Origin: an uncultured Lachnospiraceae bacterium
GTDB lineage: Bacteria > Bacillota > Clostridia > Lachnospirales > Lachnospiraceae
NCBI GenBank assembly: GCA_910586095.1
Contig: CAJUHQ010000003.1
Coordinates: 11,959 to 75,958 of the forward strand
DNA length: 64,000 bases
Direction of reading: 5' to 3'
The notes under the pieces were generated by a model. The model was not told the origin of the DNA. It worked only from the letters and a program-made list of their open reading frames with translations, and did no database searches. Position numbers and translations under genes: made by a program. Below are positions 44,434 to 53,355 of the stretch, one piece after another; the stretch's first letter is position 1, and each line of letters starts with the position of its first letter.

Positions 44434-45528
44434 ATGACATTTAGCTTATGTATGATTGTAAAAAATGAATCGGCTGTGATAAGAAACTGTCTTGATTCGC
44501 TCAAGAGCGTTATGGATGAAATTATTATTGTTGATACGGGTTCTACAGATAATACCAAAGAGATAGTAAGAGAGTATACAACAAATGTCTATGACTATGT
44601 ATGGAAGGATGATTTTGCGGATGCGAGAAACTTTGCTTTTTCTAAGGCAACAGGAGACTACATTTATTCTGCTGATGCAGACGAGGTGTTAGATCAGGAA
44701 AATCAAAGAAAATTGAGTGCACTCAAATGCGCACTTGTTCCAGAAGTAGAGATTGTTCAGATGATTTATGTCACAGAACAAATGAATCATCCAACGGAGA
44801 ACTTTAAGCGTGATCTTCGCCCTAAATTGTTTAAGCGTCTGCGCACATTCACTTGGATAGAGCCAATTCATGAGACAGTCAATATTGATCCAGTCGTTTT
44901 TGACAGTGATATTGAGATTATTCATCGCCCACAGGGATGTCACAGTAGCAGGGATTTTCAAGTTTTTGAGAAAATTATTGCAAAGGAGAAAGTATTGTCA
45001 GAGCGATTGATTGGAATGTATCTTCGAGAACTTTATAAGGCAGGGACGGAGGAAGAACTTGAAAGAGCAAAAGTATTTTTTGAGGAAACATTAGTTCAAA
45101 AACGCACTGAGGATAAAGGATTATTGTGTCGTCAAATCATAGCGGTTCTGTTAAAAACATATCGGCTACTGGATGATTCAGTAAATATGTTAAAGGTATC
45201 GCTAAGCCAAGAGGCCACTATTCCGTCCGCAGAAATTTGCATGGAGTTGGGATATTTTTTTGTCAAAAAAGAGGATTATCAAGAGGCGGCTGAATGGTTT
45301 CACAGAGCAGCGTTTGACTGTGAGAGTGAGATTGATGTGGCAAGCAGTGGCACCTCGGCTTTTATGGCATTGGCATTGTGTTACAGAAAGCTCGCTAAGA
45401 TAGCGCAGGCAAAAGTGCATGTACAAAAAGAAGAAGAACAAGAGTATATACGTTTGACTAACAAGGCGGCCGAGTATGAACAGATGGCTTGCGACTGGAA
45501 ACCACAAGAGCCACAATTTGCAGGCTAA
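44434..45528 (+). CDS. Family 2 glycosyltransferase with TPR-like tail
   Basis: This 364-aa protein starts MTFSLCMIVKNESAVIRNCL and contains VDTGSTDNTKEIVREY and the metal-binding SADADEVLDQ (D-A-D). Helical TPR-like repeats lie at ~220-350. It has the same two-part build as the two GT2 enzymes of the flagellin island but with a different metal motif and low overall similarity. ATG 44434 follows GGAGAGTAGAGAT. Confidence 0.83.
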   Translation: MTFSLCMIVKNESAVIRNCLDSLKSVMDEIIIVDTGSTDNTKEIVREYTTNVYDYVWKDDFADARNFAFSKATGDYIYSADADEVLDQENQRKLSALKCALVPEVEIVQMIYVTEQMNHPTENFKRDLRPKLFKRLRTFTWIEPIHETVNIDPVVFDSDIEIIHRPQGCHSSRDFQVFEKIIAKEKVLSERLIGMYLRELYKAGTEEELERAKVFFEETLVQKRTEDKGLLCRQIIAVLLKTYRLLDDSVNMLKVSLSQEATIPSAEICMELGYFFVKKEDYQEAAEWFHRAAFDCESEIDVASSGTSAFMALALCYRKLAKIAQAKVHVQKEEEQEYIRLTNKAAEYEQMACDWKPQEPQFAG

Positions 45529-45647
45529 GAAAAGAGCATGGTTACCAAAATGAAGTGCTCTTTGGAATTTTGTTGATTGTGAAGTTTAGAAAAATTGTGG
45601 GTGTTGGTTGTGGCGATGTTGCCAGCACAAGTATTAACATGCAAAAA

Positions 45648-45676
45648 TTGCAAAAGATATATGTAATAGATATAGA
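45648..45676 (+). promoter_or_regulatory. Sigma-A promoter of glf
   Basis: TTGCAA, 17 nt, TATAGA, ending 20 bp before the start codon. Confidence 0.5.
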
Positions 45677-45696
45677 TGGGAAAGTAGGAAAATATA

Positions 45697-46839
45697 ATGT
45701 ATTATGATTATTTGATAGTGGGTTCAGGGCTTTTTGGCGCTGTGTTTGCACATGAGATGAAGAAGGCGAAAAAGACATGTCTTGTGATAGATAAGAGAAA
45801 TCATATAGCGGGGAATATTTATACACAAGAGATGTGTGGCATACAAGTTCACCAGTATGGTGCTCATATTTTTCATACCTCAGATAAGCGTATCTGGGAC
45901 TATGTCAATGCTTTTGCTACATTTAATCACTATGTCAATTCGCCTGTGGCAGTCTACAAAGATGAGCTCTACAACTTGCCTTTTAATATGAATACATTTG
46001 CAAAGATGTGGAATGTAAAAACGCCGCGAGAGGCAAAGGAGCGCATACAGAGTCAGATTGCAAGTCTTGATATCACAAATCCTAGGAATTTAGAGGAGCA
46101 GGCATTGTCACTTGTAGGAACAGACATCTATAAAAAACTAGTGGAGGGATATACACAAAAGCAGTGGGGAAGGCCCTGTCAGGAATTGCCGGCTTTTATT
46201 ATCAAGAGGCTTCCAGTTCGATTTACTTTTGACAACAATTATTTTAATGATCTGTATCAAGGGATTCCAGAAGGAGGATATACACAGATTGTAGCAGGAT
46301 TGTTGGAAAATATTCCAGTGAGACTGAACACAGAGTTTAAAACGTTTGTTCAAAAGGATACGCAAGAAGGTGGCTATATCACAAAGGATGGTACAGATCG
46401 ATTTGGAAAGGTTTTGTACACAGGCATGATTGATGAATTTTATGAGTATTGTGAAGGGGTACTAGAATATCGATCTTTGCGCTTCGAGACGCAAGTGCTT
46501 GAAGGAGAGGAAAATTATCAGGGAAATGCCGTGGTGAACTACACAGATTATGAGATTCCTTATACGCGTATTATTGAGCATAAACATTTTGAGTTTGGCA
46601 AACAGCCAGATACAGTGATTACACGTGAGTATCCTCAGGAGTGGAAAAGAGGCGATGAACCTTATTATCCTGTCAATGATGAGAAAAATGTGGCAATTTA
46701 TAAACGGTATGCCAATCGTGCAGCAGCAGAAAAAACAGTGCTTTTTGGTGGGCGGTTGGGTCAATATCAATATTATGATATGGACAAGGTGATTGGAGCA
46801 GCCCTTGATTTGTCAGAACATGTAAAAAAGAACGCATAG
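45697..46839 (+). CDS. glf: UDP-galactopyranose mutase
   Basis: This 380-aa flavoenzyme interconverts UDP-galactopyranose and UDP-galactofuranose. It has the FAD-binding start DYLIVGSGLFGAVFAHEM, the family motifs RNHIAGNIYTQ, YGAHIFHTSDKRIWDYVN and YTQKQWGRPCQELPAFIIKR, and the C-terminal GGRLGQYQYYDMDKVIGAAL. Galactofuranose is used in surface glycans. The neighbouring glycosyltransferases may use it, but no galactofuranosyltransferase can be named. The stop codon lies in the loop of a bidirectional terminator. Confidence 0.95.
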   Translation: MYYDYLIVGSGLFGAVFAHEMKKAKKTCLVIDKRNHIAGNIYTQEMCGIQVHQYGAHIFHTSDKRIWDYVNAFATFNHYVNSPVAVYKDELYNLPFNMNTFAKMWNVKTPREAKERIQSQIASLDITNPRNLEEQALSLVGTDIYKKLVEGYTQKQWGRPCQELPAFIIKRLPVRFTFDNNYFNDLYQGIPEGGYTQIVAGLLENIPVRLNTEFKTFVQKDTQEGGYITKDGTDRFGKVLYTGMIDEFYEYCEGVLEYRSLRFETQVLEGEENYQGNAVVNYTDYEIPYTRIIEHKHFEFGKQPDTVITREYPQEWKRGDEPYYPVNDEKNVAIYKRYANRAAAEKTVLFGGRLGQYQYYDMDKVIGAALDLSEHVKKNA

Positions 46840-46856
46840 CGTTCTTTTTTACATGT
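46818..46856. terminator. Bidirectional terminator overlapping both convergent gene ends
   Basis: An 18-bp perfect stem (ACATGTAAAAAAGAACGC with its complement) and a 3-nt loop. The loop and first stem pair hold the glf stop TAG. The other arm holds the stop of the minus-strand gene. Confidence 0.93.
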
Positions 46857-48240
46857 AAATACTAAATAACATTCCTGTGTAGATACTAGTCATATAAGGG
46901 TTTGGATAGGTTGCATTTGGATTTGGGTAGGCACAAATGCGGCGATCCACGTACTCCATCGGATCAAGGGCAATGGAGTTTAGCTTTTTTAAGATATGAT
47001 GTCCAAATCCTTTAATTGCCTCAGCATCCGCGATGTCCTCGTTCTTTTCATATTCTAGAGTGGCATCCTCATTGACATGGATGCCATATTGCTCAAGATT
47101 TGTACTATGACGTTCTAGAAATTTGTGAAGGTCATTTGCAAGAAGTCTAGTAAGAGGGTTGGTGTTGACATCCTCAGTCTCATCAGATACATTTTTTAAT
47201 ACACCATTTAGAAAATGGTTGTAGCCTTCTACAAAAGTTTCAATATTATTAGAGAGGGATTTGCCATCAGGATATAGTCCTATGGTGGCATTTCCAGCGT
47301 TGCTGCTGTGTACAGAGGCCGTTTGTGCCGTGATATTTTTGGAAGGCACAGAATTCGGCGTAGAATTTTCAGGGTGCAATGTCACATGATAGGCACCATG
47401 TACACTAAAACTATTGGAGTAGGAAGATTCCTCGGAGCCGTTTATCGTGTAGATCGCATTGGAAGCTTCACGAATAGACTTGTTGAGTCCTAAGTAATCT
47501 ACTATACCGCTGTTATAACTGGTATTATCATCATTGATGGTGAAATGTCTTTCGCCTTGATACGGCAGACCATAAGCCTCCGAAGTGATCTCAAGTGCAG
47601 AAAGCCCACGTGTCTCTACAACTTTTGCGGATACGCCAATATCAGAGTTGTTGATGAGGCGTGCTAATTTTTGCTGTAAGTCGTTGTTGGTCTCGCCTTC
47701 ATTCACATTAAATTGTAGTTCATAATGAAGCTTGTTGGTTAGGATGTCAAACGAATAACTGTTTGGCTCTAACGCTACAGTCTGGTTTGCCTTTAGAAAT
47801 TTGCTAGTATTGATCTGTGGAGTTGCAAAGCTCTCTACCTCGAGAGAAAAACTTTGTGGAACCTCTGTGTCATCGGCATCCTCAGCAATGTATTCTACGC
47901 TAACAAGATCTTCGTTATCGCTGTATGCAGTTTTCATAGAAAAAAGCTCATCGTCCTCCCCGCTAAGAGAATCGATGGTTTGTTTTAGACCGTTTGCGCT
48001 TTCTTTTAGATGTACGGCAAACGCGATAGACTTAGGCGAAGGATCTGTCATATAAAGTGGAGCGAATCGATTTTTCCACTGTATTGTAGTATATATATCT
48101 TTGAGTTCTTCTGCGTCATGGGTAGCATGGCGAGAACTGCGTCTGCTGTTCTTGACACGATAGGTAGTGTTGTTGTCACGGCTGCGATAGGTCGTCAAAT
48201 ATTGGTCATACATTTGTAATGTAGAAAAGGGAATTGCCAT
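46849..48240 (-). CDS. Divergent second FliD-like (filament cap-like) protein
   Basis: This 463-aa protein has FliD-type organisation without the canonical SGMDT start. A beta-rich FliD-like part (EGETNNDLQQKLARLINNSD, then IGVSAKVVETRG) is followed by the hook-IN-type element INGSEESSYSNSF and the region NIETFVEGYNHFLNGVLKNV that corresponds to the FVDAYN motif. It ends with an unusual tail, NPYMTSIYTGMLFSIYM. GGAAGGAGGG precedes ATG 48240, and a longer frame to 48288 is not supported. It may cap one of the alternative flagellins or act as a filament-associated protein. Confidence 0.62.
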   Translation of the reverse strand: MAIPFSTLQMYDQYLTTYRSRDNNTTYRVKNSRRSSRHATHDAEELKDIYTTIQWKNRFAPLYMTDPSPKSIAFAVHLKESANGLKQTIDSLSGEDDELFSMKTAYSDNEDLVSVEYIAEDADDTEVPQSFSLEVESFATPQINTSKFLKANQTVALEPNSYSFDILTNKLHYELQFNVNEGETNNDLQQKLARLINNSDIGVSAKVVETRGLSALEITSEAYGLPYQGERHFTINDDNTSYNSGIVDYLGLNKSIREASNAIYTINGSEESSYSNSFSVHGAYHVTLHPENSTPNSVPSKNITAQTASVHSSNAGNATIGLYPDGKSLSNNIETFVEGYNHFLNGVLKNVSDETEDVNTNPLTRLLANDLHKFLERHSTNLEQYGIHVNEDATLEYEKNEDIADAEAIKGFGHHILKKLNSIALDPMEYVDRRICAYPNPNATYPNPYMTSIYTGMLFSIYM

Positions 48241-48680
48241 ATCTATACCCTCCTTCCTATATAATAAATAAACATAAGATTTCAACATAACACTTTAACA
48301 TAAGAGTAATTTCTGCAAAATTGAAGTTTTGTGCAGTTTTTGACTTTGAAAGATTATGTAAAGTTCATTTTAGGTTTAAATAATGAGGCATCTAAACGCA
48401 TAATCGTTGAAATTTCAGTAAATACACTCTTGAATAGTCTGACAATTCTGAAAATATTATGTTTATTTTCGATTAATTTAAAATTATCATGAAAAGCGTC
48501 AAAAATCAAGCGTTTTTTTGATTTTTTTTCTTATAAATTAAAAATGAGGCTAGGACCGCAAAATAACGGTTGTAATAAAATATGATAAAAGAAAAAGAAA
48601 GGTGACATAATATAGAATAAAAAGGAAGCGTAGTACTCAAAAAGATCAAAGATGGTATAGCATAAAAAAGGAATTTTTTG

Positions 48681-48709
48681 TTGACGTTGTGGGGGAGGTG
48701 TGGTATAGT
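48681..48709 (+). promoter_or_regulatory. Sigma-A promoter of rpmG-secE-nusG
   Basis: TTGACG, 17 nt, TATAGT. The ~160-nt leader contains three direct GTYTGGAC repeats (48790, 48809, 48820). Elsewhere in 48241-48680 there is only an AT-rich hairpin AAAATCAA/TTGATTTT near 48500-48530. Confidence 0.75.
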
Positions 48710-48873
48710 TGAAAGGCAAGATGTAAGGTTGGTCTTTTTTTTATGCCTGAAAAGGCAAAAGTATCAATTAAACTTATATCATAGAGCATGTTTGGACTAT
48801 CAATAAAGGTCTGGACATGGTTTGGACAAGAAACAATTGAGAAATGATTGAGAACGCTAGCGGAGGTGGAATT

Positions 48874-49023
48874 ATGCGTACAAAAATTACATTGGCCTGC
48901 ACAGAGTGCAAACAGCGCAACTACAATACCACAAAGGAAAAGAAAAACCATCCAGAGAGAATGGAAATTAAAAAGTATTGCAGATTTTGCAGGACCCATA
49001 CATTACACAAGGAAACAAAATAA
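48874..49023 (+). CDS. rpmG: 50S ribosomal protein L33
   Basis: This 49-aa protein begins MRTKITLACTECKQRNYNTT, with two CxxC pairs (CTEC at 9-12 and CRFC at 36-39) for zinc. It is the zinc-binding form of L33 in the large ribosomal subunit. GGAGGTGG precedes the ATG. It heads the rpmG-secE-nusG operon. Confidence 0.96.
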   Translation: MRTKITLACTECKQRNYNTTKEKKNHPERMEIKKYCRFCRTHTLHKETK

Positions 49024-49050
49024 TCGGTCAAAATCCATAGGAGGCATGTT

Positions 49051-49263
49051 ATGGCAGATCCAGCCAAGAAGGGAACGAAAAAAGATAGTTTCTGGAAAAG
49101 TGTAAAGACAGAATTCAAAAAAATTACATGGCCTGACAGGAGAGAGACAGTGAAGCAGTCCATAGCGGTTCTTTGTGCTTCGGTTGTAGTAGGGCTTATC
49201 ATTACCTTTTTGGATACGCTGATTCAGTATGGTGTCAATCTCCTGACAAGTATCGGAATATAG
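49051..49263 (+). CDS. secE: Preprotein translocase subunit SecE
   Basis: This 70-aa protein has the short single-helix SecE form: the conserved KTEFKKITWPDRRETVKQS followed by one membrane helix (~40-62). SecE stabilises SecY in the export channel. It lies 27 bp after rpmG and 28 bp before nusG, the standard order. Confidence 0.95.
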   Translation: MADPAKKGTKKDSFWKSVKTEFKKITWPDRRETVKQSIAVLCASVVVGLIITFLDTLIQYGVNLLTSIGI

Positions 49264-49291
49264 AACGTGGTTATTATAAAGAGGGCATGGT

Positions 49292-50164
49292 ATGGAAGAA
49301 AAGAAAGAACGCAAGGCTAAAGCAGTAGCCAAGAAGCTCATCACTCCCGATATGCAGGAGTGGCTTCCGGTATCGCCAAAAATGCCGGAGAAAACTATAG
49401 AAACCATTGAGAACGAGGCGGAAAATGAGGAGATTGAGATAGAAGAATTGCAGGAACAGGAAACTGTCGAAGCAGAACCCAACGCCGAGTGGTTTCATAT
49501 GGACAGCGCAGTGGAAGAAACAGTCGGTGAAGATACAAGCTCTGATGAGGAAATGGATGTTGATGTTCAGGAGCCGGTTTTTGCGCAGACTGTGCAGGAA
49601 GAACCACATAGCAGAGTAGCACTCAGTGACAACAAGAGCGGTCTTGGCATGGGATGGTATGTGGTCCATACGTATTCTGGCTATGAGAATAAGGTGAAGG
49701 CAAATATTGAAAAAGCAATTGAAAACCGACACCTTGAAAATGAGATTCTCGAGGTGCGTGTTCCCTTGCAGGATGTCATGGAGTTAAAAAATGGTGTGGA
49801 AAAGACATCACAGAAGAAGTTGTTTCCAGGATATGTGCTTCTGCATATGGATGCAGACAACAATGATGCATGGTATGTTGTAAGAAATACAAGAGGGGTT
49901 ACTGGTTTTGTGGGCCCTGGAAGCAAACCTGTTCCACTCACGGAGGAAGAACTTCGCGCATTGGATTTTGGCGGCGAGGTTAGCGATGCCGAGTACAGTG
50001 AGGGCGACGTAATCAATGTGATAGCAGGTGTATGGAAGGATACTGTTGGGACAGTTCAAAAGATTGATGCTACTAGGCAGACTGTCACAATTAATGTGGA
50101 GATGTTTGGCCGTGAAACACCTGTGGAGATCAACTTCTCAGATATCAGAAAAATGTGGGATTAA
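49292..50164 (+). CDS. nusG: Transcription factor NusG with acidic N-terminal extension
   Basis: This 290-aa protein is ~110 residues longer than usual NusG. The NGN domain starts at about residue 119 (MGWYVVHTYSGYENKVKANI, then FPGYVLLHMD and TRGVTGFVGPGSKPVPL). A C-terminal KOW domain follows (EGDVINVIAGVWKDTVGTVQ). Residues 1-117 are a highly acidic, low-complexity extension after a short basic start. No Shine-Dalgarno site lies before the internal ATG at the NGN domain, so the extension appears to be translated. NusG modulates pausing and couples RNA polymerase to the ribosome. Confidence 0.93.
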   Translation: MEEKKERKAKAVAKKLITPDMQEWLPVSPKMPEKTIETIENEAENEEIEIEELQEQETVEAEPNAEWFHMDSAVEETVGEDTSSDEEMDVDVQEPVFAQTVQEEPHSRVALSDNKSGLGMGWYVVHTYSGYENKVKANIEKAIENRHLENEILEVRVPLQDVMELKNGVEKTSQKKLFPGYVLLHMDADNNDAWYVVRNTRGVTGFVGPGSKPVPLTEEELRALDFGGEVSDAEYSEGDVINVIAGVWKDTVGTVQKIDATRQTVTINVEMFGRETPVEINFSDIRKMWD

Positions 50165-50186
50165 AATTCTAGTTTGATTTTTGGGG

Positions 50187-50268
50187 TTGACACAGAAGAA
50201 GAGTTCGTATAGAATGTATTACGGAATTTTGCTATATCAATTGACATAGGAAAATTTCATCATATACT
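50187..50268 (+). promoter_or_regulatory. Tandem sigma-A promoters of rplK-rplA
   Basis: P1: TTGACA (50187), 17 nt, TAGAAT. P2: TTGACA (50241), 16 nt, TATACT. The leader from P2 is about 120 nt and includes GGGAGGGTTATCCGCCC near 50308, a possible small hairpin. Confidence 0.7.
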
Positions 50269-50395
50269 ATCACTCTATATAAAAGGGTGGATTGAAATAA
50301 AACGTGTGGGAGGGTTATCCGCCCAGGCAACCACAAAACAGTTTTGGACGTTCTTGTTTGTCTAAAGACTGAGAATAAATAAGGAGGTGCCTAAA

Positions 50396-50821
50396 ATGGC
50401 AAAGAAAGTACAAGGATATATCAAATTGCAGATACCTGCTGCAAAGGCAACACCGGCTCCACCGGTTGGCCCAGCGCTAGGACAGCATGGTGTGAACATT
50501 GTAGAGTTCACAAAGCAGTTTAATGCAAGAACAGCGGATCAGGAAGGAATGATTATTCCAGTAGTAATCACCGTATATGCGGACAGAAGTTTTAGTTTCA
50601 TTACCAAAACCCCGCCTGCAGCAGTTTTGTTAAAGAAGGCATGTAACATTAAGACTGCTTCAGCGGTACCCAATAAGACAAAGGTTGCTTCGATCTCTAA
50701 GGAAAAGATTCAGGAGATCGCTCAGTTAAAGATGCCTGATTTAAATGCGGCAAGCCTCGAGGCAGCTATGAGCATGATAGCAGGTACAGCCCGTTCTATG
50801 GGAATCACAGTAGAGGAGTAG
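50396..50821 (+). CDS. rplK: 50S ribosomal protein L11
   Basis: This 141-aa protein begins MAKKVQGYIKLQIPAAKATP, followed by PPVGPALGQHGVNI, and has the C-terminal rRNA-binding domain (IAGTARSMGITVE). L11 forms the GTPase-associated centre of the ribosome. ATG 50396 is favoured over GTG 50387, because AAGGAGGTG overlaps the latter. Confidence 0.97.
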   Translation: MAKKVQGYIKLQIPAAKATPAPPVGPALGQHGVNIVEFTKQFNARTADQEGMIIPVVITVYADRSFSFITKTPPAAVLLKKACNIKTASAVPNKTKVASISKEKIQEIAQLKMPDLNAASLEAAMSMIAGTARSMGITVEE

Positions 50822-50901
50822 GCAAAGAAGAATGTTTGAGGGCTTGATTTCCTCAAATGGTAGATTGGTATGTGTGCCAAAGCGCGCAGGAGGGTATAGA
50901 A

Positions 50902-51591
50902 ATGAAGCGTAGTAAGAAATATATGGAATCCGCAAAGCAAGTGGATCGGATGACATTTTATGAGATTGAGGATGCAGTGGCATTGACAAAAAAGACTGCT
51001 GCGGCAAAGTTTGATGAGACAATAGAAGTGCATATTAGAACAGGCTGTGATGGGCGTCATGCAGAGCAACAGATTCGTGGCGCAGTAGTATTGCCAAATG
51101 GAACAGGTAAAACTGTTAAAGTTCTAGTATTTGCAAAGGGAGATAAAGTAGCAGAGGCAGAAGCAGCAGGTGCAGATTATGTTGGTGGCGATGAACTGAT
51201 CCCTAAGATTCAGAATGATGGCTGGCTAGACTTTGATGTTGTAGTAGCTACACCAGATATGATGGGTATTGTTGGACGTCTCGGTAAAGTTTTAGGACCA
51301 AAAGGTTTGATGCCTAATCCGAAGGCAGGCACTGTAACAATGGATGTCACAAAGGCTATCAATGATATCAAAGCTGGTAAGATTGAATATAGATTGGACA
51401 AAACCAATATTATTCACTGCCCAATTGGAAAAGTTTCTTTTACAGAGGAGCAGTTGACACAGAATCTGAACACACTTTTAGACGCGATTATTAAGGCTAG
51501 ACCTTCTAATTTGAAGGGACAATTCTTAAAGAGCATTACACTTGCCTCCACGATGGGCCCTGGTGTAAAGGTCAGCGTTGCGAAGTATTAA
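50902..51591 (+). CDS. rplA: 50S ribosomal protein L1
   Basis: This 229-aa protein begins MKRSKKYMESAKQVDRMTFY and contains the L1 motif GPKGLMPNPKAGTVT. It builds the L1 stalk and often represses its own operon by binding the mRNA leader. AGGAGGG precedes ATG 50902. Confidence 0.97.
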   Translation: MKRSKKYMESAKQVDRMTFYEIEDAVALTKKTAAAKFDETIEVHIRTGCDGRHAEQQIRGAVVLPNGTGKTVKVLVFAKGDKVAEAEAAGADYVGGDELIPKIQNDGWLDFDVVVATPDMMGIVGRLGKVLGPKGLMPNPKAGTVTMDVTKAINDIKAGKIEYRLDKTNIIHCPIGKVSFTEEQLTQNLNTLLDAIIKARPSNLKGQFLKSITLASTMGPGVKVSVAKY

Positions 51592-51618
51592 AAAGATACA
51601 ATAATCGTTATGCGTATG

Positions 51619-51651
51619 AAGACCTCGTTTTGAAAAAAGCGGGGTCTTTTT
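51619..51651 (+). terminator. Terminator of rplK-rplA
   Basis: AAGACCTCG pairs with CGGGGTCTT (one G-U), followed by T-rich sequence. Confidence 0.85.
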
Positions 51652-51684
51652 AACACATAGGACTTGTGGTATAGGGGGAAGTAC

Positions 51685-53037
51685 GTGGGTAAAAAAAGGG
51701 TGAGGAGAAAACGATCAGGGATACAACGGCATTTGTCTGTGTTTATGTTGTCATTTTCTCTAGTGCTGCTTGTGGGAATGGCTGTTATGATAGGGAGTTG
51801 GGCTGTCATTAAAAGTAGACAAGCAAAACAACAAAACAAAGAAGACCCTATTGTAATTGATTTTGTGTGGGATGGCAAACAGGCTGATGTGGAACAAGAA
51901 CCGTCGCAAGAAGGTATTCAGAATACACAACAGACATCTGAACAAGAAACAGAACCAACACAGCAGACACAGGATATCCATAACCCAGATGGAACAGGAC
52001 AAATTGATGCACAAGATGAGCAGTTGTATAGAGAGGCTGTGGAGCGTGGGGAAACTGTACGATTGGTGAACTGCGCAGATGAGTCTTCTGTGACTTTTGC
52101 ATTTGCAGGTGATATTTTGTTGGATGATAAATATGCAATGATGTATAGCTATAAGGCACGTGGAAGTGATGCCAATGATACATTTGCAGGTGGATTGTTA
52201 GAGAGGATGCGCAGTGCAGATGTGTTTATGATTAACAATGAGTTTCCTTTTTCAGAGAGGGGAACGCCGACAGAAGGAAAACAGTTTACGTTTCGTGCAG
52301 CTCCTGCCAACATAGAACTGTATGACAAGATGGGGGTCGATATTGTATCGCTCGCAAACAACCATGCATACGATCATGGAGAGGAAGCACTTCTCGATAC
52401 CTTTGCAGTGCTAGAAAATGCAGATATTCCCTATGTGGGAGCAGGACGGAATCTTGATGAGGCAAAAAAACCAGTGTATTTTATTGCTAATGGAATGAAG
52501 ATTGCTGTGGTCAGTGCCACGCAAATTGAGCGCAATAGCACGCCAGATACTAAGGAAGCCACATCCACAAATGCTGGAGTATTGCGTTGTATGGACCCGA
52601 CGACACTTCTTTCAGTCATAGCAGAGGCAAAACAAAACAGTGATTTTGTGATATTGTATATTCATTGGGGAACAGAGAGCCATGAGGAAATAGATCGCTA
52701 TCAGGAGAAACAGGCGCCACTTTATGCCCAGGCGGGAGTGGATCTGATTATTGGAGATCATCCACATTGTCTACAGAAGTTGGATGTGGTGTCTGGTGTG
52801 CCAGTGGTGTATAGTCTCGGAAATTTTTGGTTTAATTCTAAGACCCAAGATACTTGTCTAGTAGAAGTTCGTATTGACCAAGGTGGTATCGCATCATTTC
52901 AGTTTATTCCATGTCGCCAGGAAAACAAGCGAACAACACAGCTTGATGGAGCAGACAAGGCGAGTGTGATAAGTTATATGAGAAGACTGTCTCCAAATGT
53001 TAAGATTGATGATGAAGGATATGTCACATTTGGATGA
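51685..53037 (+). CDS. CapA family protein (PGA_cap metallophosphatase fold)
   Basis: This 450-aa protein has an N-terminal membrane anchor (~15-45), a Gln/Glu/Thr-rich linker (~55-125), and a CapA/PGA_cap domain: FAFAGDILLDDKYAM, INNEFPFSERG, VSLANNHAYDHGEEALLDTF, VILYIHWGTE and DLIIGDHPHCLQKLD, the metal-ligand pattern of this calcineurin-like fold. CapA takes part in poly-gamma-glutamate synthesis. Stand-alone relatives without capBC are common and of unknown role. GTG 51685 follows AGGGGGAA. It sits inside the ribosomal protein cluster, between terminators. Confidence 0.88.
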   Translation: MGKKRVRRKRSGIQRHLSVFMLSFSLVLLVGMAVMIGSWAVIKSRQAKQQNKEDPIVIDFVWDGKQADVEQEPSQEGIQNTQQTSEQETEPTQQTQDIHNPDGTGQIDAQDEQLYREAVERGETVRLVNCADESSVTFAFAGDILLDDKYAMMYSYKARGSDANDTFAGGLLERMRSADVFMINNEFPFSERGTPTEGKQFTFRAAPANIELYDKMGVDIVSLANNHAYDHGEEALLDTFAVLENADIPYVGAGRNLDEAKKPVYFIANGMKIAVVSATQIERNSTPDTKEATSTNAGVLRCMDPTTLLSVIAEAKQNSDFVILYIHWGTESHEEIDRYQEKQAPLYAQAGVDLIIGDHPHCLQKLDVVSGVPVVYSLGNFWFNSKTQDTCLVEVRIDQGGIASFQFIPCRQENKRTTQLDGADKASVISYMRRLSPNVKIDDEGYVTFG

Positions 53038-53115
53038 TGAAAAGGGAGCAATTATGCATGGCTAAACTGTTACAAGCTCCTCGAATCAGATTTTGCAAGT
53101 TAGACAAAAAATGTG

Positions 53116-53145
53116 TTGACAATACTAGTAAAGATGTGGTATGGT
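53116..53145 (+). promoter_or_regulatory. Sigma-A promoter of rplJ-rplL
   Basis: TTGACA, 18 nt, TATGGT, directly before the L10 leader. Confidence 0.7.
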
Positions 53146-53151
53146 GGTAAA

Positions 53152-53345
53152 GGTTGTAAAACCGTGCCGAAGACAGTAGGTGCTGGCATCCAGCGTAAGT
53201 GTATCGCCTACCGAGGAAAAGGTTTTTATGATGATTACTTTTCCTCTCGGATTATGTCAGATAAGGCATGGACGGGAGGTTTTTTATATCGTAAAACTCC
53301 TATCGGCAGGCTGCCTGGCAAGGCAGCTATACAAAATCTATAAGG
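53152..53345 (+). ncRNA. Ribosomal protein L10 leader
   Basis: The leader has the features of the L10-L12 binding RNA: AACCGTGCCGAAGACAGTAGG, then GCCTACCGAGGAAAAGG, followed by a late hairpin CCTC...GGGAGG with T6 at 53279-53286 that looks like an attenuator. L10 with L7/L12 is expected to bind it and repress rplJ-rplL. Confidence 0.88.
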
Positions 53346-53355
53346 AGGTAAGAAA

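Noticed and set aside
49640..49650. Internal ATG of nusG as the true start (would give a normal-length NusG)
   Set aside because: There is no Shine-Dalgarno site in front of it, while the upstream frame is continuous and correctly spaced after secE. Kept as a test in the findings.
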